Origin: Leisingera sp. M658
Lineage (GTDB): Bacteria > Pseudomonadota > Alphaproteobacteria > Rhodobacterales > Rhodobacteraceae
Assembly: GCF_025144145.1 (NCBI RefSeq)
Contig: NZ_CP083546.1
Coordinates: 385,001-449,000, forward strand
Direction of reading: 5' to 3'
Length of the DNA: 64,000 bases
Positions within the stretch are counted from its first letter, which is position 1; each line of letters starts with the position of its first letter. The translations under genes and the position numbers were made by a program. The notes under the pieces are model-generated. The model was not told the DNA's origin. It worked only from the letters and a program-made list of their open reading frames with translations, and did no database searches. Of this stretch, positions 42,330 to 50,710 are shown piece after piece.

Positions 42330-43658
42330 ATGTCTCACGTCTTTCCCCGCCACACCAAGGCCGCGCTGCCCACCGCCGTGTCCGGCGAGGGCTGCTATCT
42401 GATCGATGCAGACGGCAAGCGCTATTTCGACGGCTCCGGCGGTGCCGCGGTGTCCTGCCTCGGCCATTCCGACGCTGATGTGATCAAAGCGGTGCAGGAT
42501 CAGGTCGGCAAGCTGGCCTTTGCCCATACCGGCTTCCTCACCTCGGACCCTGCCGAGGAACTGGCGGATCTGCTGGTGACCCACGCGCCGGGTGATATTG
42601 ACCGGGTGTATTTTGTCTCCGGCGGTTCCGAGGCGACTGAGGCGGCGATCAAACTGGCCCGCCAGTACCACCTGGAACGCGGCGAACCGCAGCGTTGCCG
42701 CATCATCGCCCGCAAGCAAAGCTACCACGGCAACACCCTTGGGGCGCTGGCCGCAGGCGGCAATGAATGGCGCCGCACCCAATTCGCACCGCTGCTGATC
42801 GACATCTCGCATATCTCGGCCTGTTACGAATATGTTGGCAGGGCTGAGGGAGAGAGCAGTTTTGACTATGGCCAGCGGGTGGCAAATGAGCTGGAGGCGG
42901 AAATCCTCCGCCTTGGCCCCGAGACCGTAATGGCCTTCATGGCGGAACCGGTGGTCGGTGCCACCTCAGGTGCGGTGCCTGCGGTTACGGGTTATTTCAA
43001 ACGTATCCGCGAGATCTGCGACAAGTACGGCGTGCTATTGATCCTGGACGAGGTCATGTGCGGCATGGGCCGTACCGGCCATCTATTTGCCTGCGAGGCC
43101 GACGGCGTGGCGCCGGATATCCTGTGCATCGCCAAGGGGCTGGGCGCCGGTTATCAGCCGATTGGTGCGATGCTTTGCACCCGGCAGATTTATGAGGCGA
43201 TTGAGCACGGATCCGGTTTTTTCCAGCACGGCCACACCTATATCGGCCACCCGGTGGCGACCGCTGCGGGGCTTGCCGTGGTCAAGGCGATGCTGGAGCG
43301 CGGGCTGGTGCAGCGTTGCGCCGAAATGGGAGAGAAGCTGCAGGCAGCATTGGAGGACCGTTTCGGCCAGCACCCCAACGTCGGCGATATCCGTGGGCGC
43401 GGGTTGTTCCGTGGGGTCGAGCTGGTGGCTGACCGCGAAACCAAGGAACCTTTCGATCCGGCGCTGGGTCTGGCCAAGAGCATCAAGAAGGCAGCGTTTC
43501 AGGCCGGTCTGATCTGCTATCCGATGTCCGGCACCCGCGACGGTCAGAACGGCGACCACATCCTGCTGGCCCCGCCGTTTATCATCACCGATGAACAGAT
43601 CGCAGAAGTGGTGGATAAGCTGGAGGCCGCAATCACCCAGTGCCTGCCGCAAGCTTAA
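42330..43658 (+). CDS. Class III aminotransferase
   Basis: The 442-residue PLP enzyme contains YFVSGGSEATEAAIKLARQ, LLILDEVMCGMGRTG and the PLP lysine in CIAKGLGAGYQPIG. It belongs to the branch of amino-acid or omega-amino-acid:pyruvate aminotransferases. It is the second gene of a unit with BKACE, so it may make the beta-keto acid that BKACE cleaves. It has AAGGAG eight bases before ATG 42330. Substrate unknown. Confidence 0.9.
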   Translation: MSHVFPRHTKAALPTAVSGEGCYLIDADGKRYFDGSGGAAVSCLGHSDADVIKAVQDQVGKLAFAHTGFLTSDPAEELADLLVTHAPGDIDRVYFVSGGSEATEAAIKLARQYHLERGEPQRCRIIARKQSYHGNTLGALAAGGNEWRRTQFAPLLIDISHISACYEYVGRAEGESSFDYGQRVANELEAEILRLGPETVMAFMAEPVVGATSGAVPAVTGYFKRIREICDKYGVLLILDEVMCGMGRTGHLFACEADGVAPDILCIAKGLGAGYQPIGAMLCTRQIYEAIEHGSGFFQHGHTYIGHPVATAAGLAVVKAMLERGLVQRCAEMGEKLQAALEDRFGQHPNVGDIRGRGLFRGVELVADRETKEPFDPALGLAKSIKKAAFQAGLICYPMSGTRDGQNGDHILLAPPFIITDEQIAEVVDKLEAAITQCLPQA

Positions 43659-43686
43659 GCTGTTCGAAGAAAAACTAACCGCCCGT

Positions 43687-43712
43687 CCGCCCCCATGGGG
43701 GCGGGCGCCGCC
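43687..43712. terminator. GC palindrome between aminotransferase and DsbA-like gene
   Basis: CCGCCCCCATGGGGGCGG (43687-43704) is an 18-bp perfect palindrome between convergent genes. On the minus strand it is followed by ACGGGCGGTTAGTTTTTC. Probably a shared terminator. Confidence 0.5.
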
Positions 43713-43713
43713 C

Positions 43714-44382
43714 TCAGCGCATTTTGCTCCCGGTGTCGCCTAGCTGCTCCAGAATGCTGGCGTAGTTCTCGACCCCTTGCGCCCCAGTCACCAGATGGCG
43801 GCCATCGAACACCATCGCTGGCACGCCGCGGATGCCCTGGTTTACCCAGAACGCTGCGCGCTGGCGCACGCTGTCGGCATGTTTGCCGCTGTCCAGCGCA
43901 GCACGAGCCTCGGCACCTTCAAGGCCAAGGCTGGCGGCTGCATCCGCCAGCACTTCCAGGTCAGAGACATTCTTGCCATCCGTGAAATAAGCTGTCAGCA
44001 ACGCCTGTTTCATCTCATGGCCCTTGCCGCGTTCCTCTGCCCATTCGATCAGCTGATGCGCCTGGAACGTGTTGTATATCCGCATCCCGTCAAAGAAGCG
44101 GAAGGTGAAGCCCAAGGCCTCCCCCAGTTCCGTCAGCTGCCCCCTGACCTGCGCCGATTGTTCCGCCGTGCTGCCGTATTTCGCGGCCAGATGCTCCCGC
44201 AGGTCCTCGCCTTCCGGCGCCATGTCCGGGTTCAATTCAAACGGCTGCCAGTAGATGTCGAGAACCGCTCCGGCGCGGCGGGCAGCGAAGGCCAATTGGT
44301 TGTACCCCACCGCGCACCACGGACAAACCACGTCCGAGATGATATCCACCCGGAGGGCGGGGCGGGCTTCGGAAGTTTCCAT
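43714..44382 (-). CDS. DsbA-like oxidoreductase (FrnE/HCCA-isomerase type)
   Basis: The 222-residue protein has a thioredoxin fold with a single CPWC motif (ISDVVCPWCAVGYNQL) and a helical insertion. The C-terminal segment GIRGVPAMVFDGRHLVTGAQ contains the cis-Pro. It resembles FrnE-like cytoplasmic oxidoreductases and 2-hydroxychromene-2-carboxylate isomerases. There is no signal peptide. It is convergent with the aminotransferase and divergent from the PLP lyase gene. Confidence 0.88.
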   Translation of the reverse strand: METSEARPALRVDIISDVVCPWCAVGYNQLAFAARRAGAVLDIYWQPFELNPDMAPEGEDLREHLAAKYGSTAEQSAQVRGQLTELGEALGFTFRFFDGMRIYNTFQAHQLIEWAEERGKGHEMKQALLTAYFTDGKNVSDLEVLADAAASLGLEGAEARAALDSGKHADSVRQRAAFWVNQGIRGVPAMVFDGRHLVTGAQGVENYASILEQLGDTGSKMR

Positions 44383-44669
44383 GGCGCGGGTCCTTTGATT
44401 TTCAACGTGCTGCAGGGGAGATGGGGGCGGTGCGCCTGGAAAGCAACCTGCGCGCGGCGCCCGATCTGTGCAGAACAGACCTGGCTACGGGCTCGCCGCG
44501 AAAGGATCAGCGGACTGGAGCGGTTTGGGCGTGCGGGTATCCTTGCCGGCGGCGGCCTCGCCCGGGCCGCGATTGCGCCGGCTTGCCAGGATAGCAAATT
44601 GCGTACAGCCTGAGTTCGGGCCTGACTGCAAGCCGCCCGCTTTGCCCGGCCCCGTCAAAGGAGACTGCC
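44383..44669. other. Intergenic region upstream of the PLP lyase gene
   Basis: The 287-base gap between the DsbA-like and PLP-lyase starts has open frames on both strands, but none shows a domain or good ribosome site. One minus-strand frame ends in SADPFAASP and looks like a possible remnant, but I cannot support it. I see no clear promoter or terminator. Confidence 0.35.
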
Positions 44670-45698
44670 ATGCCCCGGACCGACACGCTCCTCTCTGCCT
44701 TCCCGCGTGCAATTCTGCTGGGAGGCCCGACACCTCTGGAACGTCTCGACCGGCTGTCCGCGGAGCTGGATATCGACCTGTGGATCAAGCGCGACGACCT
44801 GACCGGTCTCAGCTTCGGCGGCAACAAGACCCGCCAGTTGGAGTTTTACATCGGTGCGGCGCGCGCGGCTGCAGCCGACACCATCCTGATCACCGGCGCG
44901 GTGCAATCGAATTTTGCCCGCACTGCCGCCGCCGCGGCTGCAAAATACGGCATGCAAGCGGTGTTGCAGCGAGAGGAGCGGGTGCCGGATATGGATCCGC
45001 TCTACCATAGTTCAGGTAATATCTTCCTGTCGGATATCCTTGGCGCCGGAGTTATGAGCTATCCGGACGGCGAGGATGAAGCCGGCGCAGATACCGCCCT
45101 GGAAGCCCGTGCCGAAGACTTGCGCGCCGAGGGCCGCAGCCCTTACATCATCCCGCTTGGCCTTGGCCATCCGCCGCTTGGCGCGCTGGGCTATGTGCAG
45201 GGCGGGGCGGAACTGGCAGCGCAGATTGGCGGTTTTGATGCCGCCGTGGTGCCGTCGGGCAGCGGAGCGACCCACGCCGGGTTTCTGACTGGAGTGCGTC
45301 TTGCGGGCATCACCGCGCCGGTCTTTGGCATCTGCGTGCGCCGTGACGCTGCGCTGCAGAAAGCGCGGTTGGAGGCCGTGGCAGATGCGCTGGCCGATCT
45401 GATGGGCATCCCGCGTCCTTTTGGCCGCGATGATATTCTCACTTGGGACGGTGCGCTTGCCCCGGGGTATGGCCGCGCCGGCCCCGCCACCTGCGCCGCA
45501 TTGCAGCGCATGGCCAGGGCAGAGGGGATCCTGCTGGATCCGGTTTATTCTGCCAAGACATTCGCCGGGCTGCTTGGCCTCTTGGAGGAGGGCAGCATCC
45601 GCAAGGGCCAGAAAGTGCTGCTGCTGCACACCGGCGGGCTGCCGGCGCTGTTTGCCTATCAAAACGACCTTGGATTTGGTGGCGCGCAGGCATCATGA
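44670..45698 (+). CDS. PLP-dependent lyase of the D-cysteine desulfhydrase family
   Basis: The 342-residue protein belongs to the fold-type II branch of D-cysteine desulfhydrase/ACC deaminase. The PLP lysine is in FGGNKTRQLEF, and ITGAVQSNFAR, VPSGSGATHAG and LLHTGGLPALFAY follow. In characterised D-cysteine desulfhydrases and ACC deaminases, the position after QSN is usually polar (H or Q); here it is F. The family also contains L-cysteate sulfo-lyase (CuyA) of roseobacters, which releases sulfite and ammonia from cysteate. Proximity to the taurine/sulfite genes makes that an attractive reading, but the reaction is not proven. Confidence 0.8.
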   Translation: MPRTDTLLSAFPRAILLGGPTPLERLDRLSAELDIDLWIKRDDLTGLSFGGNKTRQLEFYIGAARAAAADTILITGAVQSNFARTAAAAAAKYGMQAVLQREERVPDMDPLYHSSGNIFLSDILGAGVMSYPDGEDEAGADTALEARAEDLRAEGRSPYIIPLGLGHPPLGALGYVQGGAELAAQIGGFDAAVVPSGSGATHAGFLTGVRLAGITAPVFGICVRRDAALQKARLEAVADALADLMGIPRPFGRDDILTWDGALAPGYGRAGPATCAALQRMARAEGILLDPVYSAKTFAGLLGLLEEGSIRKGQKVLLLHTGGLPALFAYQNDLGFGGAQAS

Positions 45699-45748
45699 CC
45701 GGCTGCCAATGGATATCGTGCAGGCCCTGTGATGATCTTTTGCACCGC

Positions 45749-45764
45749 TGTCCCCGCGGGGACA
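45749..45764. other. 16-bp perfect palindrome after the PLP lyase gene
   Basis: TGTCCCCG / CGGGGACA (45749-45764) flanked by CCGC and GCGG could fold as a strong hairpin. It is 50 bases after the lyase stop codon and is followed by no T-run; it could be a weak terminator. Confidence 0.35.
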
Positions 45765-45841
45765 CGGCGGAGTAACTACGGGCCGTGAAAAGGCCGCCGG
45801 TCATGGCAGGAGCAGAGCTGACCGGTGGATTTTGCGGTGAC

Positions 45842-46495
45842 CTAACCCTTGCCGAGCTGGCTTGCGTCCCGCGCAATTGCTTCTATTGCGGCCCAGTTGC
45901 CAGCCTTGACCAGATCGGCCGGCGCCACCCAGCTGCCGCCGGCGCAGACCACATTAGGCAGGCTTAGATAGGTTTCTGCATTGGCGGGGCTGATGCCGCC
46001 GGTGGGGCAAAAGGAGATTTGCGGCAAGGGCGCGCCGATCGCTTTCAGCGCGGGCGCACCGCCGGAGGCTTCGGCCGGGAAAAACTTCAGCATCCCATAA
46101 CCGCGCGCCAGCAGCCGCATCGCCTCGGTTGCTGTCGCGGCACCGGGTAACAGCGGCAAGCCGATGGATTCGCAGGTGTCCAGCAAGTCATCCGTCGCAC
46201 CGGGGGAGACGCCGAACTGCGCGCCGGCCTCCTTGGCGGCTTCGGCGTCTTCGGGGGTGATCAGCGTGCCTGCCCCGACCACACCGCCCTTTACCTGTGC
46301 CATCTCGCGGATCACATCCAGCGCGGCACCTGTGCGCAGGGTGACCTCAAGCGCAGGCAGGCCGCCTGCCACCAGCGCTTCGGCCAGGGGACGGGCATGG
46401 GCCGCATCCTCCACCACCAGCACCGGCATCACCGGGGCCAGGGTGCAGATCCCGCATGTGCGCAGGCTGGCGTCCTGAGGGGTTATCCGCGTCAT
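45842..46495 (-). CDS. eda: 2-keto-3-deoxy-6-phosphogluconate aldolase
   Basis: The 217-residue enzyme cleaves KDPG to pyruvate and glyceraldehyde 3-phosphate. Features are PVMPVLVVEDAAHARPLAEAL, EVTLRTGAALDVI, GAGTLIT, the Schiff-base lysine in LKFFPAEASGG and the CPTGGISPANAETYL ending. It is the last gene of zwf-edd-eda. Its ATG at 46495 starts just after the edd stop codon. Confidence 0.96.
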   Translation of the reverse strand: MTRITPQDASLRTCGICTLAPVMPVLVVEDAAHARPLAEALVAGGLPALEVTLRTGAALDVIREMAQVKGGVVGAGTLITPEDAEAAKEAGAQFGVSPGATDDLLDTCESIGLPLLPGAATATEAMRLLARGYGMLKFFPAEASGGAPALKAIGAPLPQISFCPTGGISPANAETYLSLPNVVCAGGSWVAPADLVKAGNWAAIEAIARDASQLGKG

Positions 46496-46496
46496 A

Positions 46497-48305
46497 CTAA
46501 ACTCCAAAAACGCTGGCGCCTTCGTCGGCCGAAGCGACCGAGCGGCGGAACAGGGAAAACAGCTCACGGCCCGTGCCGTGCTGATAGGCGCTGAGGTCGG
46601 CAGTGGCGGTATCGCGCTCCAGCACCCCTTCGGTGAGGACTTCCATCGTGCCGCGCACCGCATCCAGCCGCAGCATGTCGCCGTCCTGGAGTTTGGCAAT
46701 TGGGCCGCCGTCCAGCGCTTCGGGCACCACATGGATCGCGGCGGGGATCTTGCCGGAGGCCCCGGACATCCGCCCGTCGGTGACCAGCGCCACTTTCTGG
46801 CCCTTGCCCTGCATAATACCCAGCATCGGCGTCAGGCTGTGCAGCTCCGGCATGCCGTTGGCCTTGGGTCCCTGAAAGCGCACCACAACAATCACGTCAC
46901 CGGTCAGCTCGCCTGCCTTGAAGGCGGCCTTGGCTTCTTCCTGGTCATGAAAGACGCGGGCGGGGGCCTCGATCACCTGATGTTCCTTGGCCACTGCCGA
47001 GACCTTGATCACTGACGTGCCCAGGTTTCCGGTCAGCCGTTTCAACCCGCCGGTTGCCTGGAACGGTGCGTCTGCCGGGCGCAGCACCGAGTCGTTCAGG
47101 CTTTGCCCCGGACCGGGGCGGAAGGTGAGGCCGTCTTCGGACAGGAACGGCTCCATCACGTAGTTTTCCAGCCCGTCGCCTGCCACGGTTTTGGTGTCGG
47201 GGTGCAGGCAGCCGGCCTTGAGCAGTTCGCCGATCATGTAGCCCAGGCCGCCGGCCGCGTGGAAATGGTTCACGTCAGCAAGGCCGTTGGGATAGACCTT
47301 TGCCAAAAGCGGTACAGCTTCGGACAGATCTGCAAAATCCTGCCAGTCCAGCAGGATGCCGCCTGCACGGGCCATTGCGATCAGGTGGATCAGCAGATTG
47401 GTGGAACCGCCGGTGGCCATCAGCCCGACAATGCCATTGGCATAGGCTTTCTCGTCCAGCACGTGGCAGACCGGGGTGTAGTTGTTTCCCAATGCACTGA
47501 GCGACAGCGCGCGTTTGGCGCCCTCAACCGTCAGCGCCTCGCGCAGCGGCGTTCCGGGGGTGACAAAAGAGGAGCCGGGCAGGTGCAGGCCCATAAACTC
47601 CATCAGCATCTGATTGGTGTTGGCGGTGCCGTAGAAGGTGCAGGTGCCGGGGCCATGATAGGCCGCCATCTCGGCCTTCAGAAGGTCTTCGCGGGTGATC
47701 TCCCCGGACGCGAACTTCTGCCGGATCTTGGCTTTTTCATCGTTTGCCAGACCGCTGGTCATCGGACCCGCCGGCAGGAAAACCGCCGGGATGTGGCCGA
47801 ACGCCTGCGCGCCGATCACCAGCCCCGGCACGATCTTGTCGCAGACGCCAAGAAATACCGCGGCGTCGAATACATTATGGCTGAGCGCTATACCTGCGGC
47901 CATGGCAATGGTGTCGCGGGAAAACAGGCTCAGCTCCATGCCGGCCTCGCCTTGGGTGACGCCGTCGCACATGGCAGGCACCCCGCCTGCCACCTGGGCG
48001 GTGCCGCCGGCCCGGCGCACAGCGTCGCGGATCAGGGCCGGGTAGGTCTCAAACGGCTGATGCGCCGACAGCATATCATTATAGGCGGTGACAATTCCCA
48101 GATGACCCTTGGCGCCCTGGGCCAGTGTCTGCTGGTCCGCCCCGGTGGCGGCATAGGCATGGGCCTGGCCGGAGCAGGACAGATGCGCCCGCGCAGGTCC
48201 CTTGCCGCGGGCAGCAGCCATCCGCTCCAGATAGGCCGAGCGGGTGGCCTCGCTGCGGGCGATGATACGGTCGGTGACGGCGGCCAGGGTGGGGTTCAGG
48301 GTCAT
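46497..48305 (-). CDS. edd: 6-phosphogluconate dehydratase
   Basis: The 602-residue enzyme dehydrates 6-phosphogluconate to KDPG and belongs to the IlvD/Edd family with a [4Fe-4S] cluster. Cluster-associated motifs visible are [29 protein letters not shown] and [18 protein letters not shown]. Length equals that of E. coli Edd (603). The ATG at 48305 is chosen, as MTLNP is the expected start. It is preceded by zwf. Confidence 0.96.
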   Translation of the reverse strand: MTLNPTLAAVTDRIIARSEATRSAYLERMAAARGKGPARAHLSCSGQAHAYAATGADQQTLAQGAKGHLGIVTAYNDMLSAHQPFETYPALIRDAVRRAGGTAQVAGGVPAMCDGVTQGEAGMELSLFSRDTIAMAAGIALSHNVFDAAVFLGVCDKIVPGLVIGAQAFGHIPAVFLPAGPMTSGLANDEKAKIRQKFASGEITREDLLKAEMAAYHGPGTCTFYGTANTNQMLMEFMGLHLPGSSFVTPGTPLREALTVEGAKRALSLSALGNNYTPVCHVLDEKAYANGIVGLMATGGSTNLLIHLIAMARAGGILLDWQDFADLSEAVPLLAKVYPNGLADVNHFHAAGGLGYMIGELLKAGCLHPDTKTVAGDGLENYVMEPFLSEDGLTFRPGPGQSLNDSVLRPADAPFQATGGLKRLTGNLGTSVIKVSAVAKEHQVIEAPARVFHDQEEAKAAFKAGELTGDVIVVVRFQGPKANGMPELHSLTPMLGIMQGKGQKVALVTDGRMSGASGKIPAAIHVVPEALDGGPIAKLQDGDMLRLDAVRGTMEVLTEGVLERDTATADLSAYQHGTGRELFSLFRRSVASADEGASVFGV

Positions 48306-48353
48306 GGGGTGCCTTTGTAGCAAACTGCGGGGGCAAAGGGGAGGGCAGTCATC

Positions 48354-49814
48354 TCAGGTTCCGATACTGCGCCAGCGGCGGCCGTCGCGGTGGATCAACA
48401 GCAATGAGTCATCGGGTCCCGTGCTGCCGCTGTCATAGGGCTGCGGCGCTTCGCCCGCGTCCTCCCAGCCGGCGATGATCGGGTCGGCCCAGGCCCAGGC
48501 GGCCTCAACCTCGTCGCCGCGCATGAACAGGGTCTGGTTGCCGCGGATCACATCCATGATCAGCCGCTCATAGGCGTCCTGCGGGCGGCCCGACTCCGGC
48601 AGCTCATCTGCAAATGTCATGTCCAGATTGGCCCCCGTCAGGCGCATGCCGCCCGGGCCGGGGTCCTTGATTGTGGTCTTCAGGGTAATTCCTTCGTCGG
48701 GTTGCAGACGGATCACCAGCACATTGCCATGCACGGTGCCGGACCCTTCGAAGATGTTGTGCGGCGGGTCGCGGAAATAGACGGCGATCTCGCTCACCCG
48801 CTCGCGCAGGCATTTGCCGGTGCGCAGGTAGAAAGGGATCCCGGCCCATCGCCAGTTCGCCACTTCAACCTTCAGCGCGATATAGCTTTCAGTGCGGCTG
48901 GATGGGTTGGCAGCGTGGTCACGGTAGCTGTCACTGGATTTACCGCCGTTCCGGCTCCGGTACTGGCCGCGGGCGATGCTGGATTGGGGCACCGGGCGCA
49001 GCGCCTCGATCACTTTGACCTTTTCATCGCGCACGGCGTTTGGGGTGAATTGCGCGGGCGGCTCCATCGCAGTGAGGCACAGCAGCTGCATCAGATGGTT
49101 CTGCACCATGTCCCGCATGGCGCCGGATTTATCGTAGTATTCCCCGCGCCCTTCAACGTCGATGCTCTCGGCCACGGTGATCTGCACATGGTCGATGTGC
49201 GAGGAGTTCCACAAGGGTTCAAACAATGAGTTGGCAAAGCGCAGCGCCATCAGGTTCTGCACGGTTTCCTTGCCCAGGTAATGGTCGATCCGGTAGATCT
49301 GCCGTTCCTCGAAATGGGCCCGCAGCGCGGTGTTCAGTGATTGGGCCGAAGCCAGATCATGGCCAAAGGGTTTTTCCAGCACGATGCGGCTGTCCGGTGT
49401 GGCAATCCCTGTCTCGCTGAGGCGGCGGGCAATGTCGGTGAACAGCGACGGGCCGACCGACAGGTAGAAGGCGCGCACCGCATCGTCGCGCAGTTTCCCG
49501 TGAATCACATCCCAGCCGGCATCACCGCGTGCATCCACGGCGACATAGTCCAGAAGGGCGGTGAAAGCGGCGATTTCCGCAGGCGTGGTTTCTACATCCT
49601 GTCCGAAATCGCGGATCGCATCAGCAGTCTGGGCGCGGAACTCCTCGGCTGTCAGGGCGCTGCGCGAGCTGCCGATGATGCGGCAGGCATCGCAGAACTG
49701 GCCGATCTGGAAGCGGTGGAACAGGGCCGGCAGGATCTTGCGGCGGGCCAGGTCGCCGGTCGCGCCAAACAGCACGAGGTCAAAGGGTTCAACGGGGATG
49801 ACGCGGGAAACCAT
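48354..49814 (-). CDS. zwf: Glucose-6-phosphate 1-dehydrogenase
   Basis: The 486-residue enzyme starts PFDLVLFGATGDLARRKILP (NAD(P)-binding loop) and has the active-site signature RIDHYLGKETVQN with the substrate-binding Lys and His. Later WAGIPFYLRTGKCL also fits. It feeds the Entner-Doudoroff route by way of edd and eda. The lactonase gene pgl is not adjacent and must be elsewhere or missing. A LacI-like dyad and a 22-bp palindrome lie upstream in the divergent gap. Confidence 0.96.
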   Translation of the reverse strand: MVSRVIPVEPFDLVLFGATGDLARRKILPALFHRFQIGQFCDACRIIGSSRSALTAEEFRAQTADAIRDFGQDVETTPAEIAAFTALLDYVAVDARGDAGWDVIHGKLRDDAVRAFYLSVGPSLFTDIARRLSETGIATPDSRIVLEKPFGHDLASAQSLNTALRAHFEERQIYRIDHYLGKETVQNLMALRFANSLFEPLWNSSHIDHVQITVAESIDVEGRGEYYDKSGAMRDMVQNHLMQLLCLTAMEPPAQFTPNAVRDEKVKVIEALRPVPQSSIARGQYRSRNGGKSSDSYRDHAANPSSRTESYIALKVEVANWRWAGIPFYLRTGKCLRERVSEIAVYFRDPPHNIFEGSGTVHGNVLVIRLQPDEGITLKTTIKDPGPGGMRLTGANLDMTFADELPESGRPQDAYERLIMDVIRGNQTLFMRGDEVEAAWAWADPIIAGWEDAGEAPQPYDSGSTGPDDSLLLIHRDGRRWRSIGT

Positions 49815-49910
49815 TGATTTTACATCGCTGTTCTACAGAGGCCAGACCATTGTGCCGCTTGGGGCGGGGCAATTCAATTGCCTCTGTTGCCATACGGCTG
49901 GTTAAAGTTG

Positions 49911-49925
49911 AGTTATCGCTAACAT
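49911..49925. promoter_or_regulatory. LacI/GntR-type dyad upstream of zwf
   Basis: AGTTATCGCTAACAT includes GTTATCGCTAAC, an inverted repeat resembling the TGTTA-N-CG-N-TAACA operators of LacI-type gluconate regulators. It lies about 100 bases before the zwf start. Regulation is inferred. Confidence 0.4.
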
Positions 49926-49998
49926 ATGGGGCCGGTGAGGGCCATCCGGAAAAATACGGCGGTCAGCGCGCTTGAAAACAGGTCAGCCTTGCTGCCGG

Positions 49999-50020
49999 AA
50001 TGTTTCGCGCGCGAAACATT
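49999..50020. promoter_or_regulatory. 22-bp perfect palindrome upstream of DUF4178 operon
   Basis: AATGTTTCGCG / CGCGAAACATT is a perfect dyad, 82 bases upstream of the first DUF4178 gene. It looks like a strong operator for a TetR- or GntR-sized dimer. It differs from the parS consensus (TGTTTCACGTGAAACA) by two bases and by the two-base-longer spacing. Confidence 0.6.
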
Positions 50021-50101
50021 GGGTCAACAGTACTGATCAAATCTTGGCCTGTCCCGGACTTCCCGCTTGAATTGACCGCCGGCTTGGGGAATTGGGACGC
50101 C

Positions 50102-50710
50102 ATGAGCATGTTTCACTGCCCCAATTGTGCCAGCCCGGTGATCCCGGCGGCGGCCACGGTCAAGCTGACCGCTTGCGAGGCCTGCGGCACCACCCTGTTC
50201 ATCGAGGATGCGCAGGCGCGGCTCGCAGGCGATGCAGGTGTCATGCATGACGCCCCGCTGCTGTTCGGCCTTGGCAGTGCCATCCGGCTGGGCGGCCACC
50301 AGTTGCAGATCCTGGGCCACGCGCGGTTTTCCTATGGGCGCGGATACTGGGACGAGTTTTGGGCGCTGGATGACAAAGGCGCCCCCTGCTGGGTCTCGGT
50401 AGATGAGGGTGACATCGTGATGCAGCGGGTGCTGCAGCGCGCTGCCTGGCCGCGGTATGACGGTTATCTACGGCTGGGGCAGCGCATTGACTATGACAGC
50501 GTGGAGTTCGCAGTTACCGAAGAAGACGATGCCGAATGCGTGGCAGTGCGCGGCAGTTTCGATCAGCCGCTGCTGGTGGGCGAGCGCTATCGCTTTGTAA
50601 ACTTGCAGGGCGATGACGGCACGCTGCTGTCAGCGGAGTTTCAGGGCAGCAGCCGCGAATGGTACCGCGGCCAGTGGTTTGATCCGTTTGAGGTCGAGGT
50701 GCTGGCATGA
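50102..50710 (+). CDS. DUF4178 protein with zinc ribbon (first)
   Basis: The 202-residue protein opens with a zinc ribbon (CPNCAS, then CEACGTTLF, two CxxC pairs at residues ~6-35). A DUF4178 domain follows, with GSAIRLGGHQLQILGHARFS and ALDDKGAPCWVSVDEGD as beta-rich segments. No signal or membrane helix. DUF4178 is of unknown function and often occurs in pairs next to DUF350 and spermidine-synthase-like genes, as it does here. It overlaps the next gene by four bases. Confidence 0.8.
   Translation: MSMFHCPNCASPVIPAAATVKLTACEACGTTLFIEDAQARLAGDAGVMHDAPLLFGLGSAIRLGGHQLQILGHARFSYGRGYWDEFWALDDKGAPCWVSVDEGDIVMQRVLQRAAWPRYDGYLRLGQRIDYDSVEFAVTEEDDAECVAVRGSFDQPLLVGERYRFVNLQGDDGTLLSAEFQGSSREWYRGQWFDPFEVEVLA

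Noticed and set aside
44485-44733. Minus-strand frame ending SADPFAASP in the DsbA/lyase gap
   Set aside because: No domain and no ribosome site; it overlaps the PLP lyase start. I could not decide whether it is a gene remnant.
49999-50020. Palindrome considered as a parS centromere site
   Set aside because: parS has TGTTTCACGTGAAACA; this site is longer by two bases and lacks CACGTG. No parAB genes are present.
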